DNA from: Aerococcus urinaehominis
GTDB lineage: Bacteria > Bacillota > Bacilli > Lactobacillales > Aerococcaceae
Reading direction: 5' to 3'
Length of the DNA stretch: 64,000 bases
NCBI RefSeq assembly: GCF_001543245.1
Contig: NZ_CP014163.1
Coordinates: 1-64,000 of the forward strand
In this document: positions 48,747 to 58,492 of the stretch, one piece after another
How the letters are laid out: each line of letters opens with the position of its first letter
Numbering within the stretch: the stretch's first letter is position 1
Position numbers and translations under genes: made by a program
The notes under the pieces: generated by a model
What the model was told of the DNA's origin: nothing
The model's input: the letters and a program-made list of their open reading frames with translations, nothing else
The model's database searches: none

Positions 48747-50045
48747 TTGATTCAAAAACCAAAAGGGACGGTAGATATTCTACCTGGTCAAGTGGATGTT
48801 TGGCAATTTGTTGAAGAAACAGCCAAAGCTATCCTAGACCGTTACCGTTATTTTGAAATTAGAACCCCTATGTTTGAGTCTTACGACTTATTTGCGCGTG
48901 GGGTAGGGGAGACTACGGATGTGGTCTCAAAGGAAATGTACGATTTTTACGACAAGGGTGACCGCCATATCGCCCTAAAACCTGAAGGAACTGCCGCTGT
49001 CGTCCGGGCCTTCATCGAACATAAATTATATGCGCCAGAAGAAGCTAAACCCTATAAGGTCTTCTATCTAAGCCCTATGTTCCGCTATGAGCGCCCCCAA
49101 GGTGGTCGGCAACGCCAGTTTAACCAATTGGGTGTTGAAGTTTTTGGTAATGCCAATGCCAATACGGATGTGGAAGTTATTAGCCTAGCCTGGGATATTT
49201 TAACTAGTTTGGGTATTCATAATAAAAAGCTAGTGATTAATTCTTTGGGTACACCCGATACACGGCTTGCCTACCGTCAGGCCCTGATTGATTATTTAGA
49301 ACCCCATTTTGACCAATTGTCTAAGGATTCGCAAACCCGGCTACATAAGAACCCACTGCGGGTCCTTGATTCTAAAGCCCCGCAAGACCAGGAACTTGTC
49401 AAAGGTGCCCCGTCGATCTTGGCTTACTTGTCAGAAGCGTCTAAAGCCCGTTTTGATATGGTCCAAGCCATGCTTGATGATTTAGGGATTCCATACGAAA
49501 TTGATGCCAATATGGTGCGCGGCCTAGATTACTACCAGGACACTATTTTTGAAATTATGCCCCTGGGTGATGACCTCAATGCCCAGGCCACTATTTGTGG
49601 TGGCGGTTCCTATGATGGTTTGGTCAGTCAGTTATCTGACGGTAAACAAGAAGTGCCAGGCTGTGGTTTCGCTATCGGTCTGGAACGCTTGATTTTAACC
49701 ATGGCTGATCAGGACGTCCAAGTCCCTGAAATGCACCCACTTGATATTTACGTAGTTAATATTGGGGAGGAGACCGACCGTTACGCCATGAAGGTCCTCC
49801 ACCAGCTGCGTCAAGCAGGTTATACGGCTGACCGTGACTTTTTAATGCGTAAGGCTAAGCGCCAGTTCAAGGAAGCTGATAAGCAAGGTGCCGACCTGGT
49901 CATTACCATCGGTGGTCAAGAAATTGCCGACCAGGTTGTACAAATTAAAAATATGGCCAGTGGCAAGGAAGAAACCGTTGCCTATGCTGATTTAGCCGCT
50001 GATCCTAGACCAATCATCGAAGCGATTAAAGGAGATAATAAATAA
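48747..50045 (+). CDS. hisS: Histidyl-tRNA synthetase
   Basis: HisRS charges tRNA-His. The 432-residue class II synthetase has motif 1 near [12 protein letters not shown], motif 2 with [18 protein letters not shown], the histidine-A [10 protein letters not shown] motif, and motif 3 [10 protein letters not shown]; the C-terminal anticodon domain starts near residue 330. The start is TTG at 48747 with GAGGAGG 7 bp upstream; a longer frame begins inside the T-box and is not real. Its stop overlaps the aspS start (TAATG). Confidence 0.95.
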   Translation: MIQKPKGTVDILPGQVDVWQFVEETAKAILDRYRYFEIRTPMFESYDLFARGVGETTDVVSKEMYDFYDKGDRHIALKPEGTAAVVRAFIEHKLYAPEEAKPYKVFYLSPMFRYERPQGGRQRQFNQLGVEVFGNANANTDVEVISLAWDILTSLGIHNKKLVINSLGTPDTRLAYRQALIDYLEPHFDQLSKDSQTRLHKNPLRVLDSKAPQDQELVKGAPSILAYLSEASKARFDMVQAMLDDLGIPYEIDANMVRGLDYYQDTIFEIMPLGDDLNAQATICGGGSYDGLVSQLSDGKQEVPGCGFAIGLERLILTMADQDVQVPEMHPLDIYVVNIGEETDRYAMKVLHQLRQAGYTADRDFLMRKAKRQFKEADKQGADLVITIGGQEIADQVVQIKNMASGKEETVAYADLAADPRPIIEAIKGDNK

Positions 50046-51814
50046 TGAAGAGAACAGAATATTGTGGTTTAATTTCTAAAGATTTTGTTGGACAAGATGT
50101 GACCCTAAAAGGTTGGGTCCAAAAGCGCCGTGACCTAGGTGGGGTTATTTTCGTCGACCTACGCGACCGGGAAGGCATTGTCCAAGTTGTATTTAATGAA
50201 GAAAACTTGGCTGGCCAATTTGACCAGGCTGAAAGATTACGGTCAGAGTATATTATCGAAGTACAAGGACAAGTAGTGGCTCGCGAAGCTGACCTAGTTA
50301 ATCCTAAAATTAAAACTGGTGAAGTAGAAGTTATGGCTAGCCAGCTAACTATCCTATCAACCGCTAAAACACCGCCATTTGCGGTTGAAGATGACATTGA
50401 TGTTAATGATGAAATCCGCTTAAAACATCGCTATGTCGACTTGCGCCGTCCTGAAATGACTAAAAACATCCTACTTCGCCATAAGGTAACCAAAGCCATC
50501 CGTAATTACTTAGATAATTTAGGCTTTGTTGATATTGAAACCCCTTATTTAACCAAATCTACCCCTGAAGGTGCCCGTGATTACCTAGTGCCTTCACGGG
50601 TCCATGAAGGTCAATTCTATGCCTTGCCACAGTCACCCCAATTATTTAAACAATTATTGATGGCGTCTGGTATGGACCGCTACTATCAAATCGTCCGCTG
50701 CTTCCGTGATGAAGACTTACGTGGTGACCGCCAACCAGAATTCACCCAGGTTGACTTAGAAACCAGCTTTTTAGGCCAAGAAGAAATTCGTGATATTGTG
50801 GAAGCTATGCTTAAACAGGTGATGAAAGAAAGCCGGGGACTTGAAATTGACCAGGCCTTCCCAGTGATTTCTTACGATGAAGCCATGGCCAAGTACGGTA
50901 CTGATAAACCTGATACCCGCTTTGATATGCACTTGGTCGACATTTCTGATATTGTTGACCAGTACGACTTTAAGGTCTTCAACCAGGCAGTTGAAAATGG
51001 CGGCATCGTTAAAGCCATTAATGTTAAAGGCGCCGGTGACAACTATTCACGTAAGGACCTCGATGGTCTAACTGATTTTGCCTCAACCTTTGGTGCCAAG
51101 GGTGTGGCTTGGATTAAGGTAACAGATGACGGTTTGACTGGACCAATTGGCAAGTTCTTTAAGGATAATCCAGCACCACTAACCGACCGCTTACAAGCAC
51201 AAGCAGGGGATATTTTAGTCTTCTTAGCTGACCAAGCTAGTGTCGTTAACCAATCATTAGCTGAAATTCGCTTGAAATTTGCCCGCGAGCTAGACTTGAT
51301 GGACCCAAATCAATTCAACTTCCTCTGGGTAGTCAACTGGCCACTCTTAGAGTACGATAATCAAGCTGGCCGTTATAATGCCATGCACCACCCATTCACC
51401 ATGCCAAATGAAGCTGATTTAGACAAGTTAGCTGACCAGCCTGACCAGGTTTATGCCCAAGCTTATGATATTGTGCTTAATGGTTACGAAATTGGTGGGG
51501 GCTCACTACGGATTCACAATAAAGATTTGCAAATGCAAATGTTTGAAACTCTTGGCTTTAGTCAAGAATCAGCCCAAGCCCAATTCGGCTTCTTATTAGA
51601 TGCCCTAGACTACGGTTTCCCACCACATGGCGGTTTAGCGCTAGGTTTAGACCGCTTAGTGATGCTCATTGCTGGTGAGGAAAATATTCGTGAAGTCATT
51701 GCCTTCCCTAAAAATGGTCGCGCCTTTGATCCGCTAACAGGGGCACCATCACCAGTTTCTGATGACCAATTAGAAGAATTATCTCTGGAAGTGACTAGTA
51801 TTGACCTTGATTAA
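50045..51814 (+). CDS. aspS: Aspartyl-tRNA synthetase
   Basis: AspRS charges tRNA-Asp. The 589-residue protein has the N-terminal OB-fold anticodon-binding domain (about 1-110, [23 protein letters not shown]), the class II core with [23 protein letters not shown] and [12 protein letters not shown], and the GAD insertion (about 285-420) typical of bacterial AspRS. It overlaps hisS by 1 bp and shares its T-box control. Whether it is discriminating or also charges tRNA-Asn cannot be said from this window. Confidence 0.96.
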   Translation: MKRTEYCGLISKDFVGQDVTLKGWVQKRRDLGGVIFVDLRDREGIVQVVFNEENLAGQFDQAERLRSEYIIEVQGQVVAREADLVNPKIKTGEVEVMASQLTILSTAKTPPFAVEDDIDVNDEIRLKHRYVDLRRPEMTKNILLRHKVTKAIRNYLDNLGFVDIETPYLTKSTPEGARDYLVPSRVHEGQFYALPQSPQLFKQLLMASGMDRYYQIVRCFRDEDLRGDRQPEFTQVDLETSFLGQEEIRDIVEAMLKQVMKESRGLEIDQAFPVISYDEAMAKYGTDKPDTRFDMHLVDISDIVDQYDFKVFNQAVENGGIVKAINVKGAGDNYSRKDLDGLTDFASTFGAKGVAWIKVTDDGLTGPIGKFFKDNPAPLTDRLQAQAGDILVFLADQASVVNQSLAEIRLKFARELDLMDPNQFNFLWVVNWPLLEYDNQAGRYNAMHHPFTMPNEADLDKLADQPDQVYAQAYDIVLNGYEIGGGSLRIHNKDLQMQMFETLGFSQESAQAQFGFLLDALDYGFPPHGGLALGLDRLVMLIAGEENIREVIAFPKNGRAFDPLTGAPSPVSDDQLEELSLEVTSIDLD

Positions 51815-51825
51815 GGAGTAGAGCG

Positions 51826-52869
51826 ATGAAAAAACGCACATGGTTTCTGGTAATTTTAGCGGCCCTCTTCCTAGTGATGGGGGCGCTAGGACAAACAATG
51901 ACCAACCACACGCTTTCGAGTGAGACTGTACAAGAAGCCTTGGGGCAAGCTGACCAAGAGGTGATTGTCCCAGGTAATCCCAATCAAAGGATTGCGGTGC
52001 TCAATGTGGAGGGGGTAATTGCTGGTCAGGCCGAAGATTCGCCCCTGGCTAGCCCACAAAGCTATCGTCATGAAGACCTGTTAGATCAAATCGATCTAAT
52101 TAAGGAAGATAAAACCGTTAAAGCCCTGCTTTTGGTTATTAACTCGCCAGGTGGTGGCGTCTATGAATCTGACCAATTGTATCGGGCCCTGGCTGACCTT
52201 AAAGAGGCCCGCCAGTTGCCAATCTATGTCTCGCAAGGGCCGGTAGCTGCTTCAGGTGGTTATATGATTTCCATGGTTGGCGATAAGGTTTTTGCGGATA
52301 TCAATACGACCACAGGATCAATCGGTGTCATCTCTCAGGCCTTAAATGCCAAAGGATTTATGGATGAGCATGGTTTCAAGGTTGAAGTTTTTAAATCTGG
52401 TGGCCCTAAGGATGCTGGTGCGATTTACCGGGATATGACTGATGATGAGAAAAAAATCTACCAGTCACAGGTCAACCAGATGTATGACCGGTTTGTTAGT
52501 ATTGTGGACCAGGGCCGGCCTAAGCTGAATGAAGACCAGGTACGTAAGCTGGCTGATGGCCGGACTTACACCGGTCAGCAGGCCAAGGATAATGGCTTGG
52601 TTGATGAACTGGGCTTTAAAGAAGATGCCCTGGCAGCCCTCCAGTCTGATCTGAACCTGGGAGAGGCTATGGTTGTTGACTACAGTCCTAAAATTCCTAA
52701 TCCGGCCTTAAACAGTTTACTGCCAGCCTTGTCTCAAGCTAAAGAAATGTTGGCTAAGCTTCAAAATGGCGGCCAGGACCAAGCACCGGCTGCGCAAATT
52801 GAAGCCATGAACCACTTGCTCGAATCGGGACAAGCACCGCGCTTCTACTATTTGTACGGGGGTGCCTAA
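51826..52869 (+). CDS. sppA: Signal peptide peptidase SppA
   Basis: SppA degrades cleaved signal peptides in the membrane. The 347-residue S49 peptidase has one N-terminal membrane helix (about residues 6-23), the catalytic Ser143 in PVAASGGYM and Lys195 in SGGPKDAGA, within four residues of the B. subtilis positions. NSPGGGVYES near residue 106 forms the oxyanion strand. AAGGAG precedes the ATG. It ends 1 bp before the RDD gene starts. Confidence 0.92.
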   Translation: MKKRTWFLVILAALFLVMGALGQTMTNHTLSSETVQEALGQADQEVIVPGNPNQRIAVLNVEGVIAGQAEDSPLASPQSYRHEDLLDQIDLIKEDKTVKALLLVINSPGGGVYESDQLYRALADLKEARQLPIYVSQGPVAASGGYMISMVGDKVFADINTTTGSIGVISQALNAKGFMDEHGFKVEVFKSGGPKDAGAIYRDMTDDEKKIYQSQVNQMYDRFVSIVDQGRPKLNEDQVRKLADGRTYTGQQAKDNGLVDELGFKEDALAALQSDLNLGEAMVVDYSPKIPNPALNSLLPALSQAKEMLAKLQNGGQDQAPAAQIEAMNHLLESGQAPRFYYLYGGA

Positions 52870-52870
52870 T

Positions 52871-53509
52871 ATGTTTAGACCCAAGTCAAAAAAAGCAGGT
52901 TCTCCTGACTATCCCGCACCCGAGCTTAACCAAAGCCTTTATGCCGGTCAGTTAGAAGCTGAAATTACTGCTGCCAAAGCAGACCGCCAAGACCAGGTTA
53001 AAAGCCTAGACTTGCAAGCCCTTTTGGCTGTCGCCCGGCAAAACTTTAAGCGACCATTAACCACCGCCTTTAGCCGGCAAATGTATGCAGGATTTTGGTC
53101 ACGTCTTTGGGCCTTTTTGCTGGATATGGCGATTGTAGCTAGCATTAACCAGCTTGTTATTGGTCTTGTCAGTATCGTTTGGCCTCATATTTTAACGACA
53201 GCCTGGCTAACTTACTTGGTATACCAGCTGCTTTTAATCAGCTATTTCAGCCTGGCATCCTATTGGACTAATGGCCAATCGATCGGCAAAGCCTTGTTTA
53301 AAATACAGCTTGTCCACGATGAATATAGGCAGTTGCCTTTTTCAATGTGCCTGGTCAGAGATGGTTTGGGGAAAATGATACTGACCCACTTGCCTATTTT
53401 AGCTGTGGTTGTTATATTTACCCCTAACCGGCGTAACTATATGGACTTTTTTACCGATACCACCACAATTAACTTGAAGCAAATTGCCTTTCTGTACGAA
53501 AACATATAA
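52871..53509 (+). CDS. RDD family membrane protein
   Basis: The protein (212 residues) has a hydrophilic N-terminal region of about 75 residues followed by an RDD domain: GFWSRLWAFLLDMAI gives the Arg and first Asp at the start of helix 1, two further helices follow, and the GQSIGKALFKIQLVHD and LVRDGLGKMI stretches complete the pattern. RDD proteins are proposed transporters or ion-handling proteins; the role here is unknown. The ATG at 52871 sits within the sppA end and is preferred over a GTG at 52862. It is probably co-transcribed with sppA. Confidence 0.8.
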   Translation: MFRPKSKKAGSPDYPAPELNQSLYAGQLEAEITAAKADRQDQVKSLDLQALLAVARQNFKRPLTTAFSRQMYAGFWSRLWAFLLDMAIVASINQLVIGLVSIVWPHILTTAWLTYLVYQLLLISYFSLASYWTNGQSIGKALFKIQLVHDEYRQLPFSMCLVRDGLGKMILTHLPILAVVVIFTPNRRNYMDFFTDTTTINLKQIAFLYENI

Positions 53510-53520
53510 ACAACAAGTAA

Positions 53521-53562
53521 AAAAACCGGACGATATTTTCAAAATATCGTCCGGTTTTTGTC
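53521..53562. terminator. Bidirectional terminator after the RDD gene
   Basis: The arms AAAACCGGACGATATTTT and AAAATATCGTCCGGTTTT are perfect 18-bp inverted repeats with a 1-nt centre, with T-runs on both sides. It is preceded by AACAAGTAAAAA, the same sequence that opens the long hairpin after ssrA. Confidence 0.88.
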
Positions 53563-53616
53563 TAAACATTTGGTCTTGACTAGACTTTTCTAGATCTAAA
53601 GTTTTTATACTTGTCT

Positions 53617-54453
53617 TTACATGGGTTTGTTCTCTAGGTTCAAGAACATCAAGATGAGGGTGGCTGTTTCTTCGATTGACCGGTCAGCGACGTTAATGAT
53701 TGGACATTGGAGTTCGTTATAAATCTTATGGGCGTAATCCAATTCCTCTTGGATGCGATTATCATTAGCATAGCGGGTCTGATCACCTAGGCCATAAGCA
53801 ATCATCCGTTCACGGCGGAATTTATTGAGCACGTTAACATCGTTAGTGAGGCCAATGATTTTACGACGGTCAATCTGGTAGATAGTGTCAGGCACTCTGG
53901 CTTCGGGTACGAGCGGCAAATTAGCCACCTTATAACCCGAATTGGCCAGATACATGGACAGGGGCGTTTTTGAAGTTCTAGATATACCTAATAGGACAAT
54001 ATCAGCTTCTTCAAAGCGGGAAGGATGTTGACCATCATCGTTGAGGACAGCAAATTCTAGGGCTTCAATGCGTTTATAATATTCGTCATCTAAGCGGTGC
54101 TTTGAACCAGGTTTACCTGTAGGCGCCATGTTAAAATCCTTAGACATGACATCAATCACCGGTTGTAAGACCCCATAGTAAAAAAGCTGGTGGTCCTGGC
54201 AGAAGTCCTGGGCATACTGGTTCATTTCGGGCTGGGAAAAAGAAGCAATAATATGGGCCTGGTTTTGGGCTGCCCTTTCCAAAATAGGGGCTAGGGCATC
54301 AATATGTTGCACAAAGGGATAGCGCTGGACATCATATTTAGCGGTGGGAAATTGGACCAGGGCACTATTAAAGGTGTTATTGACTAAGGACCCAACAGCG
54401 TCAGAAATGAGATAAAAAATGCTGGTTTGGTCCTGGTGGTTTGCTTGTGACAT
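53617..54453 (-). CDS. Pyruvate, phosphate dikinase regulatory protein (kinase/pyrophosphorylase)
   Basis: This 278-residue DUF299/YqfL-type protein reversibly phosphorylates and activates PPDK or PEP synthase, using ADP and phosphate. The family markers are the N-terminal IFYLISDAVGS, TGKPGSKHRLDDEYYKRIEALEFAV, and the P-loop-like LLGISRTSKTPLSMYLA, with PLVPEARVP following. No PPDK gene lies in this window, so its target must be elsewhere. GGAGG precedes the ATG. It is divergent from the Fur-family gene. Confidence 0.88.
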   Translation of the reverse strand: MSQANHQDQTSIFYLISDAVGSLVNNTFNSALVQFPTAKYDVQRYPFVQHIDALAPILERAAQNQAHIIASFSQPEMNQYAQDFCQDHQLFYYGVLQPVIDVMSKDFNMAPTGKPGSKHRLDDEYYKRIEALEFAVLNDDGQHPSRFEEADIVLLGISRTSKTPLSMYLANSGYKVANLPLVPEARVPDTIYQIDRRKIIGLTNDVNVLNKFRRERMIAYGLGDQTRYANDNRIQEELDYAHKIYNELQCPIINVADRSIEETATLILMFLNLENKPM

Positions 54454-54495
54454 GGGAAGACCTCCTTATTTTAGTCTATTATGAGTCAAGTATAA

Positions 54496-54523
54496 TTGCT
54501 TTTGCAAGTCTTTTCGCTATAAT
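54496..54523 (+). promoter_or_regulatory. Promoter of the Fur-family gene
   Basis: TTGCTT (54496-54501), 16 bp, TATAAT (54518-54523). The start of transcription would be near 54530, shortly before GAGGGAGGG. Confidence 0.65.
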
Positions 54524-54554
54524 AAAATAAGAATAAGGACGAGGGAGGGATATT

Positions 54555-54989
54555 ATGGCTGATTTTGTGCAAGAAGCGATGACCCAGCTTAAGGAAGCTG
54601 GTTATAAATACACTCAACGACGGGCTGATTTATTGGCGGTTTTTGCTGGTGAAGACCATGACCGGGCCTTTACTGCCCACCAGGTTCAAGAAGCAATCGC
54701 GGATAAGTATCCTAATATGAGCTTTGATACGATCTACCGAAATTTAAAGCTCTTTGCCGACCATCATTTGCTAGAAGAGACTGATCTAAATGGCGAAATG
54801 ATTTTTACCCGCCACTGTTCTCCGCATTTGGGCCACCATCATTTTATCTGTACCAATTGTGGTAAAACCATACCCATCCATCATTGCCCCATGGATATTT
54901 TTGTTGACCAGCTACCGGGCTGTAAAATTCAGGGTCACCGTTTTGAAATTCAGGGACTCTGCCCGGACTGCAATCCCGAAAACCAATAA
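54555..54989 (+). CDS. Fur family transcriptional regulator, Zur-like
   Basis: The 144-residue protein has an N-terminal winged helix (recognition helix around SFDTIYRNLKLF, residues 55-66) and a C-terminal metal domain. Structural zinc is bound by CTNCGKT (about 99-105) and CPDCNPE near the end. GHHHFIC and GCKIQGHRFEIQGLC supply further His ligands. The IQGHRFEIQG pattern favours a zinc-responsive Zur over PerR or iron Fur, but this is a resemblance only. No zinc transporter genes adjoin it. Confidence 0.8.
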   Translation: MADFVQEAMTQLKEAGYKYTQRRADLLAVFAGEDHDRAFTAHQVQEAIADKYPNMSFDTIYRNLKLFADHHLLEETDLNGEMIFTRHCSPHLGHHHFICTNCGKTIPIHHCPMDIFVDQLPGCKIQGHRFEIQGLCPDCNPENQ

Positions 54990-55005
54990 AAAATCAGATA
55001 TTTTA

Positions 55006-55034
55006 TTGACGAATTATTTAATTATCGCTATAAT
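55006..55034 (+). promoter_or_regulatory. Promoter of rpsU
   Basis: TTGACG (55006-55011), 17 bp, TATAAT (55029-55034), about 65 bp before the start codon. Confidence 0.75.
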
Positions 55035-55099
55035 CTTTTACAGAACATTTTCTTAATTGTGAGAAAATGATTTGTTGTAACGAGGGGAGGGGAAAATCC

Positions 55100-55273
55100 A
55101 TGTCAAAAACAGTAGTTCGTAAAAACGAATCACTTGATGATGCTCTTCGTCGCTTCAAACGTACAGTTTCAAAATCTGGTACTTTGCAAGAAGCTCGTAA
55201 ACGTGATTATTACGAGAAACCATCTGTTCGTCGTAAGAAAAAATCAGAAGCTGCGCGTAAGCGTAAATTCTAA
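55100..55273 (+). CDS. rpsU: 30S ribosomal protein S21
   Basis: S21 is a small, very basic protein of the 30S subunit platform involved in translation initiation. The 57-residue product starts [21 protein letters not shown] and ends in a Lys/Arg-rich tail [14 protein letters not shown], both typical. GGGAGGGG precedes the ATG at 55100; a longer frame beginning 11 codons upstream is not supported. It is followed by about 120 bp without a gene and then a terminator. Confidence 0.95.
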   Translation: MSKTVVRKNESLDDALRRFKRTVSKSGTLQEARKRDYYEKPSVRRKKKSEAARKRKF

Positions 55274-55395
55274 TGATTACGAGAGTATAGCACTTGCATA
55301 AAAGTATAGAAGGAACTGTCGAGAGGCGCGAGGTTTGTGTCATTGAGCATTCTTGATATGACCTCGTTATATTCATTTTATACGCTATTATTAAG

Positions 55396-55425
55396 CCTGG
55401 CCCTTGTGGTCAGGTTTTTTCTTTT
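55396..55425 (+). terminator. Terminator before phoH
   Basis: CCTGGCC (55396-55402) and GGTCAGG (55408-55414) pair with one G-U, followed by T6-C-T5. Confidence 0.8.
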
Positions 55426-55507
55426 TCTAGACTTTTATCAATGTGTTCGCCTAGCGGGCCAACATTTGTTATAATAAGACTAATACATTAGAGGAGGCGT
55501 AAAATCT

Positions 55508-56479
55508 TTGACCGACAAGCAAATCGCTAAGGAAATTTACCTACAAGACCCAGCTAATGCCATCCAGATTTATGGCCCTCATGATAAAAATCTGTCACTA
55601 ATTGAGGATCATTTTGAGGTGGCTGTTAATTCGCGAGGGGATAAAATTGAGATTGTTGGCCCTAGCGACCAGGTTCAGCTAGTAATTGAGCTTATATATC
55701 AATTAGAAGAACTTTTGGGGCGTAATATTCGTTTGACTGACCGCGATTTAATGACTGCCATTAAAATGGCTGCTAATGGTACCCTAGAGCATTTTATTGA
55801 TCTCTATGACCAGGCAATTGGTAAAAATTATGAAGGCAAGGCTATTCGGGCCAAGTCCTTTGGTCAAAAGCAGTATGTTGATGCCATTAACCACAATGCG
55901 ATTACCTTTGGCATTGGGCCGGCTGGTACGGGGAAAACCTTCCTTGCAGTGGTCTTAGCTGTCCAAGCCCTTAAACAGGGCCGAGTTCAAAGAATTATCC
56001 TTACTAGGCCTGCGGTTGAAGCAGGGGAGAGTCTCGGCTTCCTTCCTGGTGATCTGAAGGAAAAGGTCGATCCTTATTTACGCCCAATCTATGATGCCCT
56101 TTATAGTGTGGCAGGCAAAGAGTATACGGAGCGTTTAATTGAGCGAGAAGTGATTGAAATTGCGCCCCTTGCTTATATGAGGGGGCGGACCTTGGAAGAC
56201 GCCTTTGTCATTTTGGATGAGGCGCAAAATACAACGCCAGCCCAGATGAAAATGTTTTTAACGCGCTTGGGATTTGGTTCCCGCATGGTTGTTAACGGGG
56301 ATGCCACCCAAATTGACCTCCCACGTGGGGTTAAATCCGGTCTTTTAGATGCCAAAGAAAAGCTGGCTGGGTTAAAGGACATGCGCTTTATCTACTTTGA
56401 TGCTGAAGATGTGGTTCGCCACCCCGTTGTAGCCGCTATTATTAAAGCCTATGCTGACGAAGACCCAGCCGTAAAATAG
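55508..56479 (+). CDS. phoH: PhoH family ATPase
   Basis: The 323-residue protein of the PhoH/YbeZ group has a small N-terminal KH-like region (about 1-75) and an ATPase core with Walker A GPAGTGKT (137-144), Walker B VILDEAQNT and the GDATQIDLP motif. YbeZ-type proteins act with YbeY in rRNA processing and ribosome quality control, and ybeY is the next gene 10 bp away. The start is TTG with GAGGAGGCG upstream. It begins the phoH-ybeY-dgkA-era operon. Confidence 0.92.
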   Translation: MTDKQIAKEIYLQDPANAIQIYGPHDKNLSLIEDHFEVAVNSRGDKIEIVGPSDQVQLVIELIYQLEELLGRNIRLTDRDLMTAIKMAANGTLEHFIDLYDQAIGKNYEGKAIRAKSFGQKQYVDAINHNAITFGIGPAGTGKTFLAVVLAVQALKQGRVQRIILTRPAVEAGESLGFLPGDLKEKVDPYLRPIYDALYSVAGKEYTERLIEREVIEIAPLAYMRGRTLEDAFVILDEAQNTTPAQMKMFLTRLGFGSRMVVNGDATQIDLPRGVKSGLLDAKEKLAGLKDMRFIYFDAEDVVRHPVVAAIIKAYADEDPAVK

Positions 56480-56489
56480 GAGGCTAGCG

Positions 56490-56969
56490 ATGTTAGATAT
56501 TTTATTCACAGATGAAAACCATTACTTAAATGACCAGCAACAGGAACTATTAATCGACCTACTTAATTTTGCTAGTCACCAACTTTATCCAGAAGACCAG
56601 ATTGAAATGTCGCTGACGATTGTCTCTAACGCAGACATTCAGCAAATCAATCGCGACTACCGCGGTAAGGACCAGGTGACCGATGTGATTTCTTTCGCCA
56701 TTGAGGACCAAGGTGAGGGTGAAATGGCCATTTTTGGCTTGCCTGATGATTTACCACGTGAGATAGGGGATTTATTTATTGCCTACGAGCGTGCAGTAGA
56801 CCAGGCTAAGGATTATGGCCATTCCCTGGACCGTGAATTAGGATTCTTAGCCTTACATGGCTTTTTACATCTAAATGGCTATGATCACATGACCCCAGCA
56901 GATGAAAAAGAAATGTTTGGCCTGCAGAAGGAGTTGCTAGATGCTTATGGACTCACAAGAGCCGACTGA
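56490..56969 (+). CDS. ybeY: Endoribonuclease YbeY
   Basis: YbeY is a zinc endoribonuclease for 16S rRNA 3'-end maturation and ribosome quality control. The 159-residue product has the zinc motif HGFLHLNGYDH with His123, His127 and His133, preceded by the TDVISFA strand near residue 64. AGGAGG precedes the ATG. Its last 29 bp overlap dgkA. Confidence 0.95.
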   Translation: MLDILFTDENHYLNDQQQELLIDLLNFASHQLYPEDQIEMSLTIVSNADIQQINRDYRGKDQVTDVISFAIEDQGEGEMAIFGLPDDLPREIGDLFIAYERAVDQAKDYGHSLDRELGFLALHGFLHLNGYDHMTPADEKEMFGLQKELLDAYGLTRAD

Positions 56970-57363
56970 TCAAGGAGCTTATCGCCCGCAAATTGGCAAG
57001 AACAAACACTTTTTCCAGTCCCTAGGCCATGCCCTAGAAGGCATCAGCTTTGTGCTGAAACATGAGCGTAATTTCCGCTTTCAGTTGACCGCTACGGTGG
57101 CCGTTTTGCTTTTAGGTTGCCTGGTTGGCCTGGCCTCTTGGGAGTGGCTAGTGCTTATTTTAGCCTGTCTTTTAGTTTTGACCATGGAGCTAGTCAATAC
57201 CGTTATCGAATGGACCATTGATTTAATTGTTGGTGACCAGTACCATCCTGTTGCTAAACATGTCAAGGATGTGGGGGCAGGGACTGTTTTGACAGCTGCT
57301 ATTTTTGCGGTAGCGGTAGGTCTAATTATTTTCATACCTAAACTTTTATCTTTAATTGCCTAA
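56941..57363 (+). CDS. dgkA: Diacylglycerol/undecaprenol kinase
   Basis: This 140-residue membrane protein has three transmembrane helices and the family motif ELVNTVIEWTIDLI in the second, with KHVKDVGAGTVLTAA in the third. Gram-positive DgkA proteins chiefly phosphorylate undecaprenol for wall precursor recycling. An extended hydrophilic N-terminus precedes HERNFRFQ. The ATG at 56941 lies 8 bp after AAGGAG inside ybeY, so the genes overlap by 29 bp in another frame. The usual order ybeY-dgkA-era is kept. Confidence 0.92.
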   Translation: MLMDSQEPTDQGAYRPQIGKNKHFFQSLGHALEGISFVLKHERNFRFQLTATVAVLLLGCLVGLASWEWLVLILACLLVLTMELVNTVIEWTIDLIVGDQYHPVAKHVKDVGAGTVLTAAIFAVAVGLIIFIPKLLSLIA

Positions 57364-57373
57364 AGGAGTTTTT

Positions 57374-58294
57374 ATGCCAGAAAAAGAAGAACAAGCTTTC
57401 AAATCCGGTTTTGTCGCCATTGTGGGCCGCCCTAATGTGGGGAAATCGACTCTGATGAACCGCATTGTTGGTCAAAAAGTAGCTATTATGTCCGACAAGG
57501 CCCAAACCACCCGTAATAAGATTCAGGCCGTCTATACCGATGACCATATGCAGATTATTTTTATTGATACACCAGGTATTCATAAGCCCAAGCATGAACT
57601 AGGCGAATTTATGGTCAAATCTGCCTACCAGGCTTTAGGTGAGGTTGACGCCATCTTAATGCTAGTGAATGTCGAGCAAAAAATTGGTCCTGGTGACCGA
57701 TTTGTGATGGATAAACTCAGCGGCCATCAAGTGCCTAAGTTCCTCCTAGTCAATAAGATTGACAAGGTTTCTAAGCAGGAAATGCAGGAATTCATGGTCG
57801 ATATTCCGGAGCCTGAACTTTTTGATGAAATTATTCCTATTTCAGCGGTAGAAGGGGCTAATGTCGATTACCTGATGGAAAAATTGGCTCAATTGATGCC
57901 GGAAGGCCCGATGTATTATCCTGCTGATCAAATTTCTGACCATCCGGAATACTTTATCGTCAGTGAGTTAATTCGCGAGCAGCTGCTCCATCATACCCGC
58001 GAAGAGATTCCACACTCAATTGCAGTTGTGGTCGAGTCGATGGTGCCAGATCCAGACCAATCCCATGTGATTGACGTTGACGCGACCATTATTGTGGAGC
58101 GCAAGAGTCAAAAGGGGATTGTCATTGGTAAACAGGGCGCGATGCTCAAGAAAATTGGCTCGGCTGCCCGCTTAGAGATTGAAAAACTACTAGGATCTAG
58201 GGTCTACCTCAATCTTTGGGTTAAGATTGAAAAAGACTGGCGCGATAAGGGGCGGGCCCTCAGCCAGTTTGGTTACAAGGCGGATAATTATTAG
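57374..58294 (+). CDS. era: GTPase Era
   Basis: Era binds 16S rRNA during 30S assembly. The 306-residue protein has G1 GRPNVGKS (18-25), G3 DTPGIHKP, G4 NKID and G5 SAVEGANV, then a C-terminal KH domain (about 215-300) with IGKQGAMLKKIG. The ATG at 57374 with AAAGGAG upstream is preferred over a TTG six codons earlier. Its gene ends 198 bp before recO. Confidence 0.95.
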   Translation: MPEKEEQAFKSGFVAIVGRPNVGKSTLMNRIVGQKVAIMSDKAQTTRNKIQAVYTDDHMQIIFIDTPGIHKPKHELGEFMVKSAYQALGEVDAILMLVNVEQKIGPGDRFVMDKLSGHQVPKFLLVNKIDKVSKQEMQEFMVDIPEPELFDEIIPISAVEGANVDYLMEKLAQLMPEGPMYYPADQISDHPEYFIVSELIREQLLHHTREEIPHSIAVVVESMVPDPDQSHVIDVDATIIVERKSQKGIVIGKQGAMLKKIGSAARLEIEKLLGSRVYLNLWVKIEKDWRDKGRALSQFGYKADNY

Positions 58295-58362
58295 TTAAGG
58301 TGGGTGTGAGACTTGGCGCTCCAGAATGAATCACTGGAAGCAATCAGACCAATATCTGCAAG

Positions 58363-58476
58363 ATACTGAGTCAGCCTAGTGAAACCAATTCAGTTCAGCT
58401 TTTTCAAACCTGACTAGGCTACTAATATACGAATAATAACGAGAGCCCGGGACTTATGCCCCAGGCTCTTCTTTGT
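58363..58476 (+). repeat. Two hairpins between era and recO
   Basis: AGCCTAGT (58373-58380) and ACTAGGCT (58414-58421) pair across about 33 nt. Then AGAGCC (58442-58447) pairs with GGCTCT (58464-58469), followed by TCTTTGTT, a weak terminator-like structure. It may separate era from recO transcription. Confidence 0.45.
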
Positions 58477-58492
58477 TGGAGGAGCTGGTAAG

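Noticed and set aside
58363-58476. Third T-box or riboswitch before recO
   Set aside because: There are hairpins but no T-box motif or known aptamer signature; a weak terminator is the simpler reading.
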